From a virus, in the IMG/VR virus record IMGVR_UViG_3300042507_003149, positions 1 to 36,466 of that record: a stretch of DNA of 36,466 nucleotides. One strand, 5' to 3'. Numbering within the stretch: the first letter of the stretch is position 1; each line of letters starts with the position of its first letter. Position numbers and translations under genes: made by a program. This document shows, piece after piece, positions 1-8,034 of the stretch. The notes beneath the pieces were generated by a model, which made no database searches, was not told the origin of the DNA, and saw only the letters and a program-made list of their open reading frames with translations.

Positions 1-286
1 CGGGACTACGAGTGCTGGCATTAACATTGTTAACCTCGACAATATTGTTTTTGCTTCTCCCACTAAGTCTGTTATTAGACTTCTACAGAGCATTGGTCGC
101 GGGCTACGTGTTTCAACGAAGAAAAAAGCGTTGAAGGTCTATGATATAATTGATGATCTTTGTTATAAATCTTACAAGAACCATGTGTACAGACACTTTG
201 AAGAACGATTGAAGATTTATAAGAAAGAAAAGTTTGATTACAAGATATACTCGCTACCATTCCAACAGGACCCAAAAGATAAATAA
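1..286 (+). CDS. uvsW: UvsW-like RNA-DNA/DNA helicase, C-terminal part (5' end outside window)
   Basis: The open frame runs from base 2 to a TAA at 284-286 and gives about 94 residues. It contains the SF2 helicase motif VI as 'LQSIGRGLR', preceded by 'GTTSAGINI', which matches motif V of T4 UvsW. It ends in a basic, Lys/Tyr-rich tail. UvsW unwinds branched DNA and R-loops, and in T4 it drives the switch from origin-dependent to recombination-dependent replication. The start and the ATPase core (motifs I-III) lie outside the window. It reads in the same direction as the Sm-like gene 21 bases downstream and may be cotranscribed with it. The family call is firm; full length cannot be judged. Confidence 0.85.
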   Translation, partial: GTTSAGINIVNLDNIVFASPTKSVIRLLQSIGRGLRVSTKKKALKVYDIIDDLCYKSYKNHVYRHFEERLKIYKKEKFDYKIYSLPFQQDPKDK

Positions 287-307
287 TAGTGAAGGGAGGA
301 CATTTCT

Positions 308-964
308 ATGTCCGATTCACTTCCTGAGAATTCTTTCTCGGGCATCATAAGAGTCCTTAAGCTTACATCAGGCGAAGAAGTTATTGGTCTGGTGTCAGAG
401 GCTAGCCCTGAAAAGTATTCAATAAAACTTCCAGCAAGACTTGATACGTTTTATTCACGCGATCAAAACGGTGAGTTGTTGGAATATGTAAAATTAACAA
501 ATTATCTTTCAAACATTAAAGGATTTGAAATCAATATTCCAAGAGATGTTGTAATATACAGTGGGGCTCCAAATTTAGATTTAGAAAAGATGTATGAAAC
601 TTATATTGTTGCAATGCAACAGGATCCAAAAGTTGTAATTACTTCTGGTGAAATAGATCAACAATCTTCTGAAAATGGTCTTCAACTTTTGAATGAATTA
701 TTTAATAATGAAGATTTTGTAAATTTTGTAAATGATCTTATTGAAAATTTTGAGGGTGCTGAGATCGTACTTGACGACGACGAGGGCGAAGAAGAAGAGC
801 CAGAAAAGCCCGTAATAGAGCCCCTTAAAGAAGAGGCTCCCAAGCCATCCAAGCCCAAGAAACGCCGTACAATGAATCCTGAGGCCAAGAAACTGCCTTA
901 TAATCCTGAGGCTAATCCCAATAGCGCTGAAGGATGGTCAGATAACCCTAACGATTATCTTTAA
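308..964 (+). CDS. Sm-like (LSm-fold) phage protein with acidic/basic tail
   Basis: This 218-residue protein has an N-terminal domain (about residues 10-100) opening with 'VLKLTSGEEVIG'. The same signature starts two other proteins in this window (27396-27665 and 36040-36351), so it is one of three paralogues. The pattern resembles the beta-barrel Sm-like proteins often annotated in T4-like phages, which may bind RNA; that function is inference. After residue 150 comes an acidic stretch (DDDEGEEEE), then a Lys/Pro-rich segment and an Asn/Pro-rich C-terminus, probably disordered. The start has a good Shine-Dalgarno (GGGAGGA). The 3' end overlaps the convergent gene by four bases. Codon use shifts from AT-rich in the middle to G/C-ending codons in the tail. 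Confidence 0.6.
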   Translation: MSDSLPENSFSGIIRVLKLTSGEEVIGLVSEASPEKYSIKLPARLDTFYSRDQNGELLEYVKLTNYLSNIKGFEINIPRDVVIYSGAPNLDLEKMYETYIVAMQQDPKVVITSGEIDQQSSENGLQLLNELFNNEDFVNFVNDLIENFEGAEIVLDDDEGEEEEPEKPVIEPLKEEAPKPSKPKKRRTMNPEAKKLPYNPEANPNSAEGWSDNPNDYL

Positions 965-1500
965 TAGCTGGGTGCAGACCAGTTTGAGGCGTCTGGATTT
1001 AAAGTATAATAAGAATATTTAAATTTACAACTTGCTTTTAAAACATCAAGATCCATAGAATCTGATCTAAAATTTAAACCACTCAAAGCAGTTGGTATAA
1101 TATTTGTAAATTTTACTTGTAAATTTATATCACTGCACGTTGGAGATGCTTGTGGACCAAAAACAAATAAAGTTGCACTCCAATGCCAATTTTGGTATGG
1201 TAAATTATTTGAACTATCGTTCTCAATATTTGCCATATTCCTCATCCAAGAATAAATACTTTTCCAGTTTTCTAAATCAGAATCTACTATAAATTCTACA
1301 TTTAAACTTTCAAAATTTGCTGCCAAAGTTGGAACTGGAATTGTAGTACCAAAAATTGTTGGCTGAGGTTGATCGTTTAAAGATAGCCCCGGTAAATTAA
1401 CTTTTTGAACCATCAATTCCATCTGATCCGTATCACGAGAAATAACCAATTTAAATGGATTATTGTAAAGCGGATTGATGTTATCAGAGCATAATGGCAT
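961..1500 (-). CDS. T4 gp19/gp54-family tube-like virion protein
   Basis: This 179-residue protein looks like a member of the T4 tail-tube family. The sequence 'VQKVNLPGLSLND' near residue 32 and 'NVEFIVDSDLENWKSIYSWM' near residues 68-87 fit the pattern of gp19-type proteins in marine T4-like phages. It lies apart from the other tube genes, downstream of the capsid-gene terminator, with its own late-promoter box (CATAAATA) five bases before the ATG and no Shine-Dalgarno. It could be the tube, a tube-initiator variant or another ring-forming virion protein; sequence reading alone does not settle which. It is convergent with the Sm-like gene. Confidence 0.55.
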   Translation of the reverse strand: MPLCSDNINPLYNNPFKLVISRDTDQMELMVQKVNLPGLSLNDQPQPTIFGTTIPVPTLAANFESLNVEFIVDSDLENWKSIYSWMRNMANIENDSSNNLPYQNWHWSATLFVFGPQASPTCSDINLQVKFTNIIPTALSGLNFRSDSMDLDVLKASCKFKYSYYTLNPDASNWSAPSY

Positions 1501-1505
1501 AAAAA

Positions 1506-1513
1506 TATTTATG
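1506..1513 (-). promoter_or_regulatory. Late promoter box CATAAATA for the 961-1500 gene
   Basis: The minus strand reads CATAAATA, then TTTTT, then ATG. This differs at one position from the T4 late promoter TATAAATA. If initiation follows T4 geometry (box at -13 to -6), the first transcribed base is the A of the start codon. No Shine-Dalgarno is present. Confidence 0.6.
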
Positions 1514-1515
1514 TA

Positions 1516-1545
1516 AAAAGAAAAACCTCCCCATTTCTGGGGAGG
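1516..1545 (-). terminator. Rho-independent terminator downstream of the capsid gene
   Basis: On the minus strand a seven-base-pair GC stem (CCTCCCC / GGGGAGG, loop AGAAAT) is followed by TTTTTCTTTTT. It lies about 30 bases past the gp23 stop and separates gp23 from the tube-like gene that follows on the same strand. In the plus direction the T-run is poor, so it acts mainly on leftward transcripts. Confidence 0.85.
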
Positions 1546-1576
1546 CTTTCGTTTAGCACACGGTTATCTGATTTTA

Positions 1577-2989
1577 TCAGATTGTGTTGCCGTGGAGGTG
1601 TGTTACGCTTGTTAGGCGGTAGTATTGGTTCAAACCAGCAGTCAAGGTTTCGCCGTCTGGAACTCTGCTGCTGTTGAGAACGAATGGGTTAGCAACAACA
1701 CCGTAACGGGTCTTGAAGGCGATACGTGGTTGGAAAGTGTTAGGATCGACTGCACGTACCATTTGTAGAGGAACGTATGGGCAGTAGAACAGACCTGCAT
1801 CGTATGCACTTTCACCCTTATAGCCTGCAACGAAGAAGTTGAAGCCTAGTGGGCTATATGGATCGATATAGACCTTGATCTTACCAGATAGAACGCCTGC
1901 AAAGGTGCTTTGAGTATCATCAGCATTGATTTGAGGAGCAATTGCTGGGCTGAGGCTCATGAATCCTGACATGGCGAGGGCGGCTGCGGTATCGCTATCG
2001 CAGATGATGAAGTTACCCTTACCACGGCGGGTTTCCTTGGCGATTGCATTGCACTCACGCTCAATTTGGAAGCTAAGTCCACGGAATCTTTCAGCTGACC
2101 AACGACCATCTGAGTCGTTATCTAGATCATAGACGCCGGGGGTTACAAGATCTCTTTGTTGTGAACCTGGCTTGGCAACGTAATAGATGGTCTTGACGAT
2201 TTCGCGGTTGATTTCAGCAAGAATTTCTGTGCTGAGTAGGTTTGCGAGTTCGGCTTCGGCATCTAGTCCGTGAACGGCCTTGAGGTCTTGTGCCAATTCG
2301 ACGGTGTAGTTGCTGCTTAGAGCGCGTGTACGAGCTTGGACGGCAACACGGTCGATTGAGAAGGACATTTGATTCCATGTCTTATATGGATCGGTTCCTG
2401 TTGAGCTACCGATTGCTTCACCGTAATTGGTTAGAATACCACGGAGAGCGTTAAGTTGTGTTGCAGTTGAGGTTACACCGGAGGTGAAGTTCCAACCAGC
2501 AGACAAACCAAAACCACCAGTTACACCAGCAAATAAACCTAGAGTCCAACCTGAACCACCAAATTGTGGTTGTGGCTCTTGGAACATGGCTTCTGTGTAG
2601 TTGTTGTTGCCATATGTATAACCATTGTTTGCATAGTTATAGTTGGCACGCATTGCAAAGATCAACCCGGTTGGGGCTGTCATTGGTTGAACACCACAGA
2701 TGTCGTATGCCATTAGATTTGGCATTGAACGACGAACCAAGCTGATTAGTACTGGATCGTAGCCAGCTACTGAACCAGTGTTGGTGTATGACATAGGCAT
2801 TCCAAGGTTGTTGGATGTCATGTCTTCTGTTAGGTGTTGTGAACGAAGGGCTTGCTCTTGGTTCTCTAGAAGAACGGCAGTAACCTTCTTACGGTATTCG
2901 TCAGAGATTGAAGGAAGAGCGCCGTGTTCTAGTACGGGATTCCACTTCTCTGTTAGTACATCATATGGGGTATTGTCTTGAAATTGCAT
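1577..2989 (-). CDS. 23: Major capsid protein gp23
   Basis: The 470-residue protein carries the gp23 hallmark 'LISLVRRSMPNLMAYDICG' around residues 82-100, followed by 'VQPMTAPTGLIFAMRA'. It forms the hexamers of the T4-like prohead. In T4 the gp21 protease removes an N-terminal propeptide after an (L/I)-x-E site; here 'LTE' at residues 53-55 is a plausible equivalent, but this is inferred. The length is close to exo-T-even capsids and shorter than T4 gp23 (521). Codons end in G or C far more often than in neighbouring tail genes, as expected for the most abundant protein. A Shine-Dalgarno (AGGAGA) and the box ACTAAATA precede it, and a strong terminator follows. Confidence 0.97.
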   Translation of the reverse strand: MQFQDNTPYDVLTEKWNPVLEHGALPSISDEYRKKVTAVLLENQEQALRSQHLTEDMTSNNLGMPMSYTNTGSVAGYDPVLISLVRRSMPNLMAYDICGVQPMTAPTGLIFAMRANYNYANNGYTYGNNNYTEAMFQEPQPQFGGSGWTLGLFAGVTGGFGLSAGWNFTSGVTSTATQLNALRGILTNYGEAIGSSTGTDPYKTWNQMSFSIDRVAVQARTRALSSNYTVELAQDLKAVHGLDAEAELANLLSTEILAEINREIVKTIYYVAKPGSQQRDLVTPGVYDLDNDSDGRWSAERFRGLSFQIERECNAIAKETRRGKGNFIICDSDTAAALAMSGFMSLSPAIAPQINADDTQSTFAGVLSGKIKVYIDPYSPLGFNFFVAGYKGESAYDAGLFYCPYVPLQMVRAVDPNTFQPRIAFKTRYGVVANPFVLNSSRVPDGETLTAGLNQYYRLTSVTHLHGNTI

Positions 2990-3019
2990 TTTATTATTAC
3001 TCTCCTATTGAGTTAAAAT

Positions 3020-3027
3020 TATTTAGT
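3020..3027 (-). promoter_or_regulatory. Probable late promoter box ACTAAATA for gp23
   Basis: The minus strand reads ACTAAATA 30 bases upstream of the gp23 ATG, leaving room for a leader of roughly 25 bases with the Shine-Dalgarno AGGAGA. Similar xCTAAATA boxes precede gp18 and the plus-strand genes at 24856 and 34343. The call rests on motif recurrence only. Confidence 0.45.
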
Positions 3028-3038
3028 AAAAATTTATT

Positions 3039-4103
3039 TTAGACTTTCTTGTGTAGTCTACCTAAAGCGTGAACGTAATTTTCAACCAAGGTTGAAGGAC
3101 TTGTTGTCTCTGCAGTAGAAAAAGTTTCAACTGGATCTACTACTCGGGCAACTTGTGCGGCTGGCTTCTTGAGGTAATTTTCTTTAATAGCTACTAGCTT
3201 ATTGCGGTATTCCTCTGGGGTTGCGAAGCTGACATTCTCCATCAAATTTTGCAATTTTGCTACTTGAGTATCAGCTAGATCTCTTGTTTCAGCAACAAAG
3301 ATTCCGGCGCACTCAGTTAGTGCTAGTTGCTTGTTAACTTGCATGGATTCATTAATTGTTTGATTTAGTTTTGATTCCAATTCTCTGTTTTGAGCATATA
3401 GTTCGTCAAGAACATTATACTTCTCATTTGGAACATCAATGTAGTGGTTTTCAAACAAATTCTTCAAACCAACGATGAAGTTTTCTGCAATTTGTGTCTT
3501 GATGCCTTGTTCTACGGCAACAGCATTGTCTTGCATCCATTCTTCAACAACATAATCTAGATAATCATCAACCTTTTCTACTAGAGATTCGGTGATGGTG
3601 TTTAGATTTGTCTTTACATTTTCATCTAGTTCAACTAAAATTTGTGCCAACTTTGATTCTACTCTTTCGGTAACAGCGGCTTCAAAAATTGCCTCTAGGT
3701 TCCCTAATAGTTGATCATTGGCGATTTCTTCACCAAGAAGTTGAGTCAATGCTAGACGAAGTTTTTCACTAACTTCTTCTTGCATCTCTTCTTCTTTTTC
3801 TTCTTCTTCTTCGCCCTCTTCCTCCTCAGAAGAAGTTTGGGCTTTTGCGGTTGGCATGCCTGCCATAGTAGCAGGTACGCCGGGTTTTCCGGTAAAAGCA
3901 GCGGTTACGGGAACGCCGCCAACTACTGGAGTTGGTAGCATTGAACCCTTGCCGGATGCGTCCATGTCGGATTTACCCAACATATCAACTACACCCATTG
4001 CACCTGCTGCTTGTTCTTCTGATACAAAAACTTGTTTATTTTTATTTTGCATATCGTTAATCCTTGGATCTTTATTATTTAGTGTATTATAATTTTTACT
4101 CAT
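3039..4103 (-). CDS. 22: Prohead core scaffold protein gp22
   Basis: This 354-residue protein sits directly upstream of gp23, as in T4. The region 'VDDYLDYVVEEWMQDN' (about residues 177-192), followed by a QIAE...GLKNLFE segment, is typical of gp22. A long Glu run (about residues 92-108) precedes a predicted helical, coiled-coil scaffold body. gp22 forms the internal core around which gp23 assembles and is then degraded by the gp21 protease. The N-terminal 90 residues are Ala/Gly/Pro-rich and probably disordered. It lies 23 bases downstream of the 185-residue gene. Length exceeds T4 gp22 (269). Confidence 0.9.
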   Translation of the reverse strand: MSKNYNTLNNKDPRINDMQNKNKQVFVSEEQAAGAMGVVDMLGKSDMDASGKGSMLPTPVVGGVPVTAAFTGKPGVPATMAGMPTAKAQTSSEEEEGEEEEEKEEEMQEEVSEKLRLALTQLLGEEIANDQLLGNLEAIFEAAVTERVESKLAQILVELDENVKTNLNTITESLVEKVDDYLDYVVEEWMQDNAVAVEQGIKTQIAENFIVGLKNLFENHYIDVPNEKYNVLDELYAQNRELESKLNQTINESMQVNKQLALTECAGIFVAETRDLADTQVAKLQNLMENVSFATPEEYRNKLVAIKENYLKKPAAQVARVVDPVETFSTAETTSPSTLVENYVHALGRLHKKV

Positions 4104-4126
4104 AAATTAAAATTAATAATTTATGG

Positions 4127-4684
4127 TTATTCTTTGTACTTATCGACAGTTCTTGGTGTAAGGAATAGTTTGGCCCAACCAGTAGTGTGGCCCAATCCCT
4201 CTCTACGCATAGATTCTTGATTTGATACTAAATTTTTTACTTGTGCATCAACCCAATCTTGACCTGTTAATTTTCTAAGATCTGCAAATGCGTTTGCAAC
4301 CACAGACCCTGCGAGTTTTCCAAGTCCAGATCTTAATCCTTTTGTGCTACCACCAATATATTTTCCTAATTTTGGTGACCATCTTCCCTGTAGTTGTAAC
4401 ATATCTAATATTTTTCCACCACCATACATTCCAGCAGAAGCTGCAATATCTCCCTGTGACATTTCACCAAAAGGAATGTCCATCAAAGATTTTCTTTCTC
4501 TTTCATCTTCTTCACGGGATGGTTCTTTTTCATTCTCATCTTCTTCTGAAGAAGCATTGGGATCAAATGATGTTCTACCTTTTGAATCTACACCACTTCC
4601 ACTACCACCGCCATATTGTTGTTCAAGAAGAATGTTGGTGTTCAAGCATTCTATCAATAAATTTTTATATTCTAAATTTATCAT
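4127..4684 (-). CDS. Unknown protein between gp21 and gp22; possible prohead/core component
   Basis: The product is 185 residues and I do not recognise a family. The N-terminus (about residues 1-22) is hydrophobic with 'LLIE' and 'ILLEQ', both compatible with the L-x-E cleavage pattern of T4-type prohead proteases. A Gly/Ser stretch and an acidic, charged linker (residues 45-68) follow. The C-terminal half is Gly/Leu-rich (GGGKILDMLQLQG, then KGLRSGLGKLAGS) and could be amphipathic. Its start overlaps the gp21 stop (TAATG), implying translational coupling. T4 has no gene here. Its place between the protease and the scaffold suggests a core or internal head protein, but this is inference. Confidence 0.7.
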   Translation of the reverse strand: MINLEYKNLLIECLNTNILLEQQYGGGSGSGVDSKGRTSFDPNASSEEDENEKEPSREEDERERKSLMDIPFGEMSQGDIAASAGMYGGGKILDMLQLQGRWSPKLGKYIGGSTKGLRSGLGKLAGSVVANAFADLRKLTGQDWVDAQVKNLVSNQESMRREGLGHTTGWAKLFLTPRTVDKYKE

Positions 4685-5328
4685 TAGATATTTTTAAAGT
4701 ATTCTTCAAAAACCTTTACAATGTTTTTTTGTAAATTTCTTGATGAACTGTTTCTTATAAATTTTTGTGTGTTTTGAATTTGTCTTTCAGACCAAAGACC
4801 ATTTTGGAAAACCCACTCCCGACCTTCCATGATTCCATTTACGAAAGCATTTGGAGCAGATGGGTCAGCAACAATGTCAATTGCTGCTAACATGAAGTCT
4901 TCTTGTACTTCTTGATAGCCGCTTTTAGCTTTTAGTGAACCCATTCCACGGGTAGATACACCTAATTGAGCACCCTCATCAATGAGGTTTTTAACAATTT
5001 TACCCATTGGGGTATCAAGAACTTTGGCTTTTCCATATACATTTCTGCCATCTTCGTGAAGTTCTTTTACGATGTGCGAAACGCGATCAAGATTAACAGT
5101 TGGACCTGTTGGGTGGTTTAGTTCACCTAGTGCACGGCCTTTGTTTACATAATCATTGATATAACGAGTGCACTCTTTCAACAGTGTATTTCTTGGATAG
5201 ACGCGACCATTCTTATTTTTGGTATCGCCTTGCATGAAAACACCTTCGATGAAATAAGTTTTATCACCGTTTCCAATGTTTTCTTTGATATACTTAATAT
5301 CTTCTGTTAATTCTGTGATTAATTTCAT
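4684..5328 (-). CDS. 21: Prohead core protease gp21
   Basis: This 214-residue serine protease (herpesvirus assemblin-like, family S80) matures the T4-like prohead by cleaving scaffold and capsid propeptides. The likely catalytic His is in 'GELNHP' (H72) and the Ser in 'GVSTRG' (S125); an Asp near residue 151-155 lies in 'IDIVADPSAPNAF'. The N-terminal 'GRVYPRNTL' and 'GRALGELNHP' are well-conserved family blocks. Its length matches T4 gp21 (212). It overlaps the 58-residue gene upstream by ATGA and the next gene downstream by TAATG, so the prohead genes form a tightly coupled unit. Confidence 0.95.
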   Translation of the reverse strand: MKLITELTEDIKYIKENIGNGDKTYFIEGVFMQGDTKNKNGRVYPRNTLLKECTRYINDYVNKGRALGELNHPTGPTVNLDRVSHIVKELHEDGRNVYGKAKVLDTPMGKIVKNLIDEGAQLGVSTRGMGSLKAKSGYQEVQEDFMLAAIDIVADPSAPNAFVNGIMEGREWVFQNGLWSERQIQNTQKFIRNSSSRNLQKNIVKVFEEYFKNI

Positions 5329-5501
5329 TGTTGTTCTTTGTTATTTGTGGTGTTAGAAAAAACACTTTTTGCAACTTGCTTGTAGGCTTCATCTAATTTT
5401 TTTGAAACCTTACAAAACAATGCTTTTTCTGCATTAGCTTTGAAAGCAACAGCGTTTTCATTTAAAACATCTTTGATCATTTGTCTTGTGGAATTTTTCA
5501 T
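5325..5501 (-). CDS. Small prohead-core-like protein (gp67/gp68 position)
   Basis: This is a 58-residue frame with ATG at 5501-5499 and TGA at 5327-5325. It overlaps the upstream and the downstream gene by ATGA, which strongly supports it as real. The sequence 'AVAFKANAEKALFCKVSKKL' followed by 'QVAKSVF' resembles the short core proteins near gp21 in T4-like phages: an FK start, a charged helix and a terminal VA..F. In T4 this interval encodes gp67 and gp68, prohead core proteins. The assignment is by position and pattern; the product is smaller than T4 gp67 (80 residues). Confidence 0.65.
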   Translation of the reverse strand: MKNSTRQMIKDVLNENAVAFKANAEKALFCKVSKKLDEAYKQVAKSVFSNTTNNKEQQ

Positions 5502-5914
5502 TTTAATAGACCTTTGGCTTTGTTGTAAAATTCTATGTGATTTTTAAATGATTCGCTATCTTTAAAAATTTGTTCTGTCATAATTTTTCTACTTTTATCA
5601 GACAGCAAATCAAATAATTCTTTTAAAATTTTAATTTCTCTTTCATCAATATTTAGAACACTGTTATTTTTAAATATATATTTTCCGGGCTTAAAGGTTT
5701 CAACAAAATTTACAAACTCTCGTAGCTCTGGGGTATTTGATGTATTTTGTTGAGAGTTCAAAAGATCTTTTGAACTGGTTTCATAAACGTATTTTAATTC
5801 TTCATTTAGTTTTAGGCTAAGAGCATCCAAAACATTCTTTTTAAAGTAGTCTTCCTCTAACTGGGCCAGTCCAGTTATACCATTTTTTAACAAACCCCTA
5901 ATTACGCTATTCAT
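5498..5914 (-). CDS. Hypothetical protein at the gp67/gp68 position, possible prohead core protein
   Basis: This 138-residue, mostly helical and charged protein lies between the portal gene and the 58-residue gene, overlapping each by ATGA. T4 gp68 (141 residues) occupies the equivalent interval, so a core role is reasonable. No catalytic or metal-binding motif is visible. 'DYFKKNVLDALSLKLNEEL' near residues 22-40 recalls the FK...AL..KL pattern of the smaller neighbour, hinting that both belong to the same core family. Sequence divergence prevents a firm symbol. Confidence 0.6.
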   Translation of the reverse strand: MNSVIRGLLKNGITGLAQLEEDYFKKNVLDALSLKLNEELKYVYETSSKDLLNSQQNTSNTPELREFVNFVETFKPGKYIFKNNSVLNIDEREIKILKELFDLLSDKSRKIMTEQIFKDSESFKNHIEFYNKAKGLLK

Positions 5915-7473
5915 TGTGGTTGTTCTCCGGGAGCTCCCATAGCTTGTTGTTGCATCATCATTTGCTGCATTTGTTCCTGTTGCATTCTTGCTTTATCAAC
6001 TTCCATTTCTTTATCTATGGATTTTATTTCTTCTTCTGTCTGCTTCAATACAACTTTTCTTACATATTCAGTTGAAAAATATTTTCCAATGTAGGGTTCA
6101 ACAAACGAAAGTGCTTTTAGTCTTTCTGCTCTTATTTCGGCTTCTTTTAGATCCCAGAAATAATTGTCAGTATTGAACACAAAATTTAATTCATTCTTTA
6201 ATTCTTTCCAATCTTCTTCAGTTATGATACCTTTCAATATCAACTGAACTCTCAACAAATCACCAAACAATTTGCTAAATTGATGTCTGATTCTTTCAAC
6301 AAATTTGTAAAATTTAATTTCTTCTCTTGAAATTTCTGTTGCACGACCCATATTGAATCCAGTACTTTCAGATTGAAGTCTGCTAACAGGAACGTTCAAT
6401 GATGCATACAACTTTTTCTTAAAGTATTCAACGTCTTCAATTTGAGAAGTAGATTGCATACCTGCAAGAGTAGAAATTTCAGTTCCCTTTGAACCTTCTC
6501 TTCTTGGTAACCAATAATCTTCAAGAACTGAAAGATGATTCTTTTGATCGCGGATCTCACCAGTTGCTTGGTTATAAGTAATTTGATTGCGGAATCTGCT
6601 CATCATATCCCGCATGTATTGCTCTGCCTTTTGTTTAGGCATCTGACCTACGTCTACATAAAAGATTCTTCGCTCAGGTGCGCGTGCAATGCGGTAAACT
6701 AGAAGAGCATCTTCTAGTTGGCGCAACATGTTCATCGGACGAATTGCCTTGTGCATGTATCCAAGAACACGCTTTGTGTTCAAATCTATGATGCCCGAGG
6801 GAACATAAACTACGCTGTCAGTGCTTAGTTTTAAACCACCCGGACCAGTCATAACATAGGAATCTTTGTCTGTATTGGTATACAGAAAATACTCTTCTAC
6901 ATCTTTGATCAAAGGAACGTGCATTCCTTCGACCCTTTCCATTTGCTTGGTTACTTTTCTTACTTTTTTAACCTTCAATGGATCTAATGGGATTACTTCT
7001 TTTATTCCTTCGTTTGGAAGATCTTTGTCAATTACAATATTATAGAACAATTTAGAATCAATATACCATCTTCTAAAAATTTCATAACTCTTGTGTTTAA
7101 AATCTAAAAGATGAATTATTGTTTCAAATTCTCTGTATATTTTTGATTTTATTGATTCAGACAAAGGTAAAGAATCTAAATTTAATTTAACAACCTTTCC
7201 GTCTGTTCCCGGAACCATGGATGCATTTATAATTTCGTCAATTGCATTATCCATTTCTGGATATGTTGACATGTTTCTATATTGAACTGTATAACTCGCC
7301 TCATCTCTTGGATTATTATAGTCCCAAGATGTTCCAAATACACCACCAGCTTCTATGGTTGTGGTGCCATCAAATTGTTCTGGAGCAGTAAAAGCTTGCA
7401 AAGCAAGATTTTCTTTTTCTTGCTTTGTTGGTTTTTTCTTTCCAAACTGAAATCCAAAAATATCAATTTCCAT
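5911..7473 (-). CDS. 20: Portal vertex protein gp20
   Basis: The 520-residue protein matches T4 gp20 (524) in length and in characteristic blocks: 'YPEMDNAIDEIINA' near residue 71, 'DSVVYVPSGIIDLN' near 220, 'LGYMHKAIRPMNMLRQLEDA' near 238-257 and 'RIFYVDVGQMPKQKAEQYM' near 270. gp20 forms the dodecameric portal through which DNA is packaged and to which the neck attaches, and it nucleates prohead assembly. The C-terminus is unusually Met/Gln-rich, probably disordered. It overlaps the next gene by ATGA and lies 11 bases downstream of a tube gene. Confidence 0.96.
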   Translation of the reverse strand: MEIDIFGFQFGKKKPTKQEKENLALQAFTAPEQFDGTTTIEAGGVFGTSWDYNNPRDEASYTVQYRNMSTYPEMDNAIDEIINASMVPGTDGKVVKLNLDSLPLSESIKSKIYREFETIIHLLDFKHKSYEIFRRWYIDSKLFYNIVIDKDLPNEGIKEVIPLDPLKVKKVRKVTKQMERVEGMHVPLIKDVEEYFLYTNTDKDSYVMTGPGGLKLSTDSVVYVPSGIIDLNTKRVLGYMHKAIRPMNMLRQLEDALLVYRIARAPERRIFYVDVGQMPKQKAEQYMRDMMSRFRNQITYNQATGEIRDQKNHLSVLEDYWLPRREGSKGTEISTLAGMQSTSQIEDVEYFKKKLYASLNVPVSRLQSESTGFNMGRATEISREEIKFYKFVERIRHQFSKLFGDLLRVQLILKGIITEEDWKELKNELNFVFNTDNYFWDLKEAEIRAERLKALSFVEPYIGKYFSTEYVRKVVLKQTEEEIKSIDKEMEVDKARMQQEQMQQMMMQQQAMGAPGEQPQ

Positions 7474-7484
7474 GTTCTTCTTTC

Positions 7485-8024
7485 TTAACTGGCCGTAATA
7501 CTATCAATTTCAATTGAGTCATAAACTATGACAACTATAAAACTATTTAACAAGCTGCTATTTGTCATACTAAAGTTTATCGGTTGAATTACTTGTGGCC
7601 AGCATCCATTTAATATAAACGATTTTAAAGGCCTTTCTCCAACGGATTCTCCATTTATTCCTAAATGTTTTATTCTCCACCCATCCGCTTTGTATGTGCT
7701 GTTTCCTTTAATTTCTTGAGATATATTTGTGTCATGTTCATTTATAAGATTTTGCCACGATTGAAAAGCTTTCCACAAATTTACAGAATCTGTTCCATGA
7801 TCATCCAAAACAGTAAAGGACCAAGTACCATATTCCTTTTCTCCCGGGTAATGATATTTTCTTCCAAAATGTTCGTATGTTAAAGATTTTGCAGAAACTT
7901 GAGGTATTTGTGTACTTCTTATATGAAATTTATTGAACTGACCGCCCGGGAAAGTACCTTCTATTACAAATCTATTTTGGCGAGTTCCACCACTAAAATT
8001 TGTTTTAAATTCTGTTACTCCCAT
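7485..8024 (-). CDS. Tail tube protein paralogue (gp19 family)
   Basis: This 179-residue protein is clearly related to its upstream neighbour at 8035-8607. Both begin with FK..F.GGTR.NRF, share 'W.FTVLDD' / 'WTVTVYDD', then 'NLW..FQ.W', and end with a LG.NG...R...L..(G/A)WP block. T4 gp19 (163 residues) stacks in hexameric rings to make the inner tail tube. Having two adjacent copies at the gp19 position suggests a duplication, with one possibly forming a specialised end of the tube. A Shine-Dalgarno (GAGGA) precedes the ATG. Which copy is the main tube cannot be told here. Confidence 0.75.
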   Translation of the reverse strand: MGVTEFKTNFSGGTRQNRFVIEGTFPGGQFNKFHIRSTQIPQVSAKSLTYEHFGRKYHYPGEKEYGTWSFTVLDDHGTDSVNLWKAFQSWQNLINEHDTNISQEIKGNSTYKADGWRIKHLGINGESVGERPLKSFILNGCWPQVIQPINFSMTNSSLLNSFIVVIVYDSIEIDSITAS

Positions 8025-8034
8025 TTGTTATTCC

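Noticed and set aside
1566-1582. Small hairpin ATCTGATTTTATCAGAT at the gp23 stop
   Set aside because: The stem is only six AT-rich pairs without a T-run; the strong GC terminator 20 bases further explains termination.
4101-4126. CATAAATT-like sequence before gp22
   Set aside because: It departs from the octamer at the last base and the spacing differs from the other boxes; too weak in AT-rich DNA.
4288-4734. 148-residue open frame on the plus strand
   Set aside because: It is antisense to the 185-residue gene, its translation is Phe/Leu/His-rich without domain structure, and it has no ribosome site. Its opposite strand is a tightly coupled operon.
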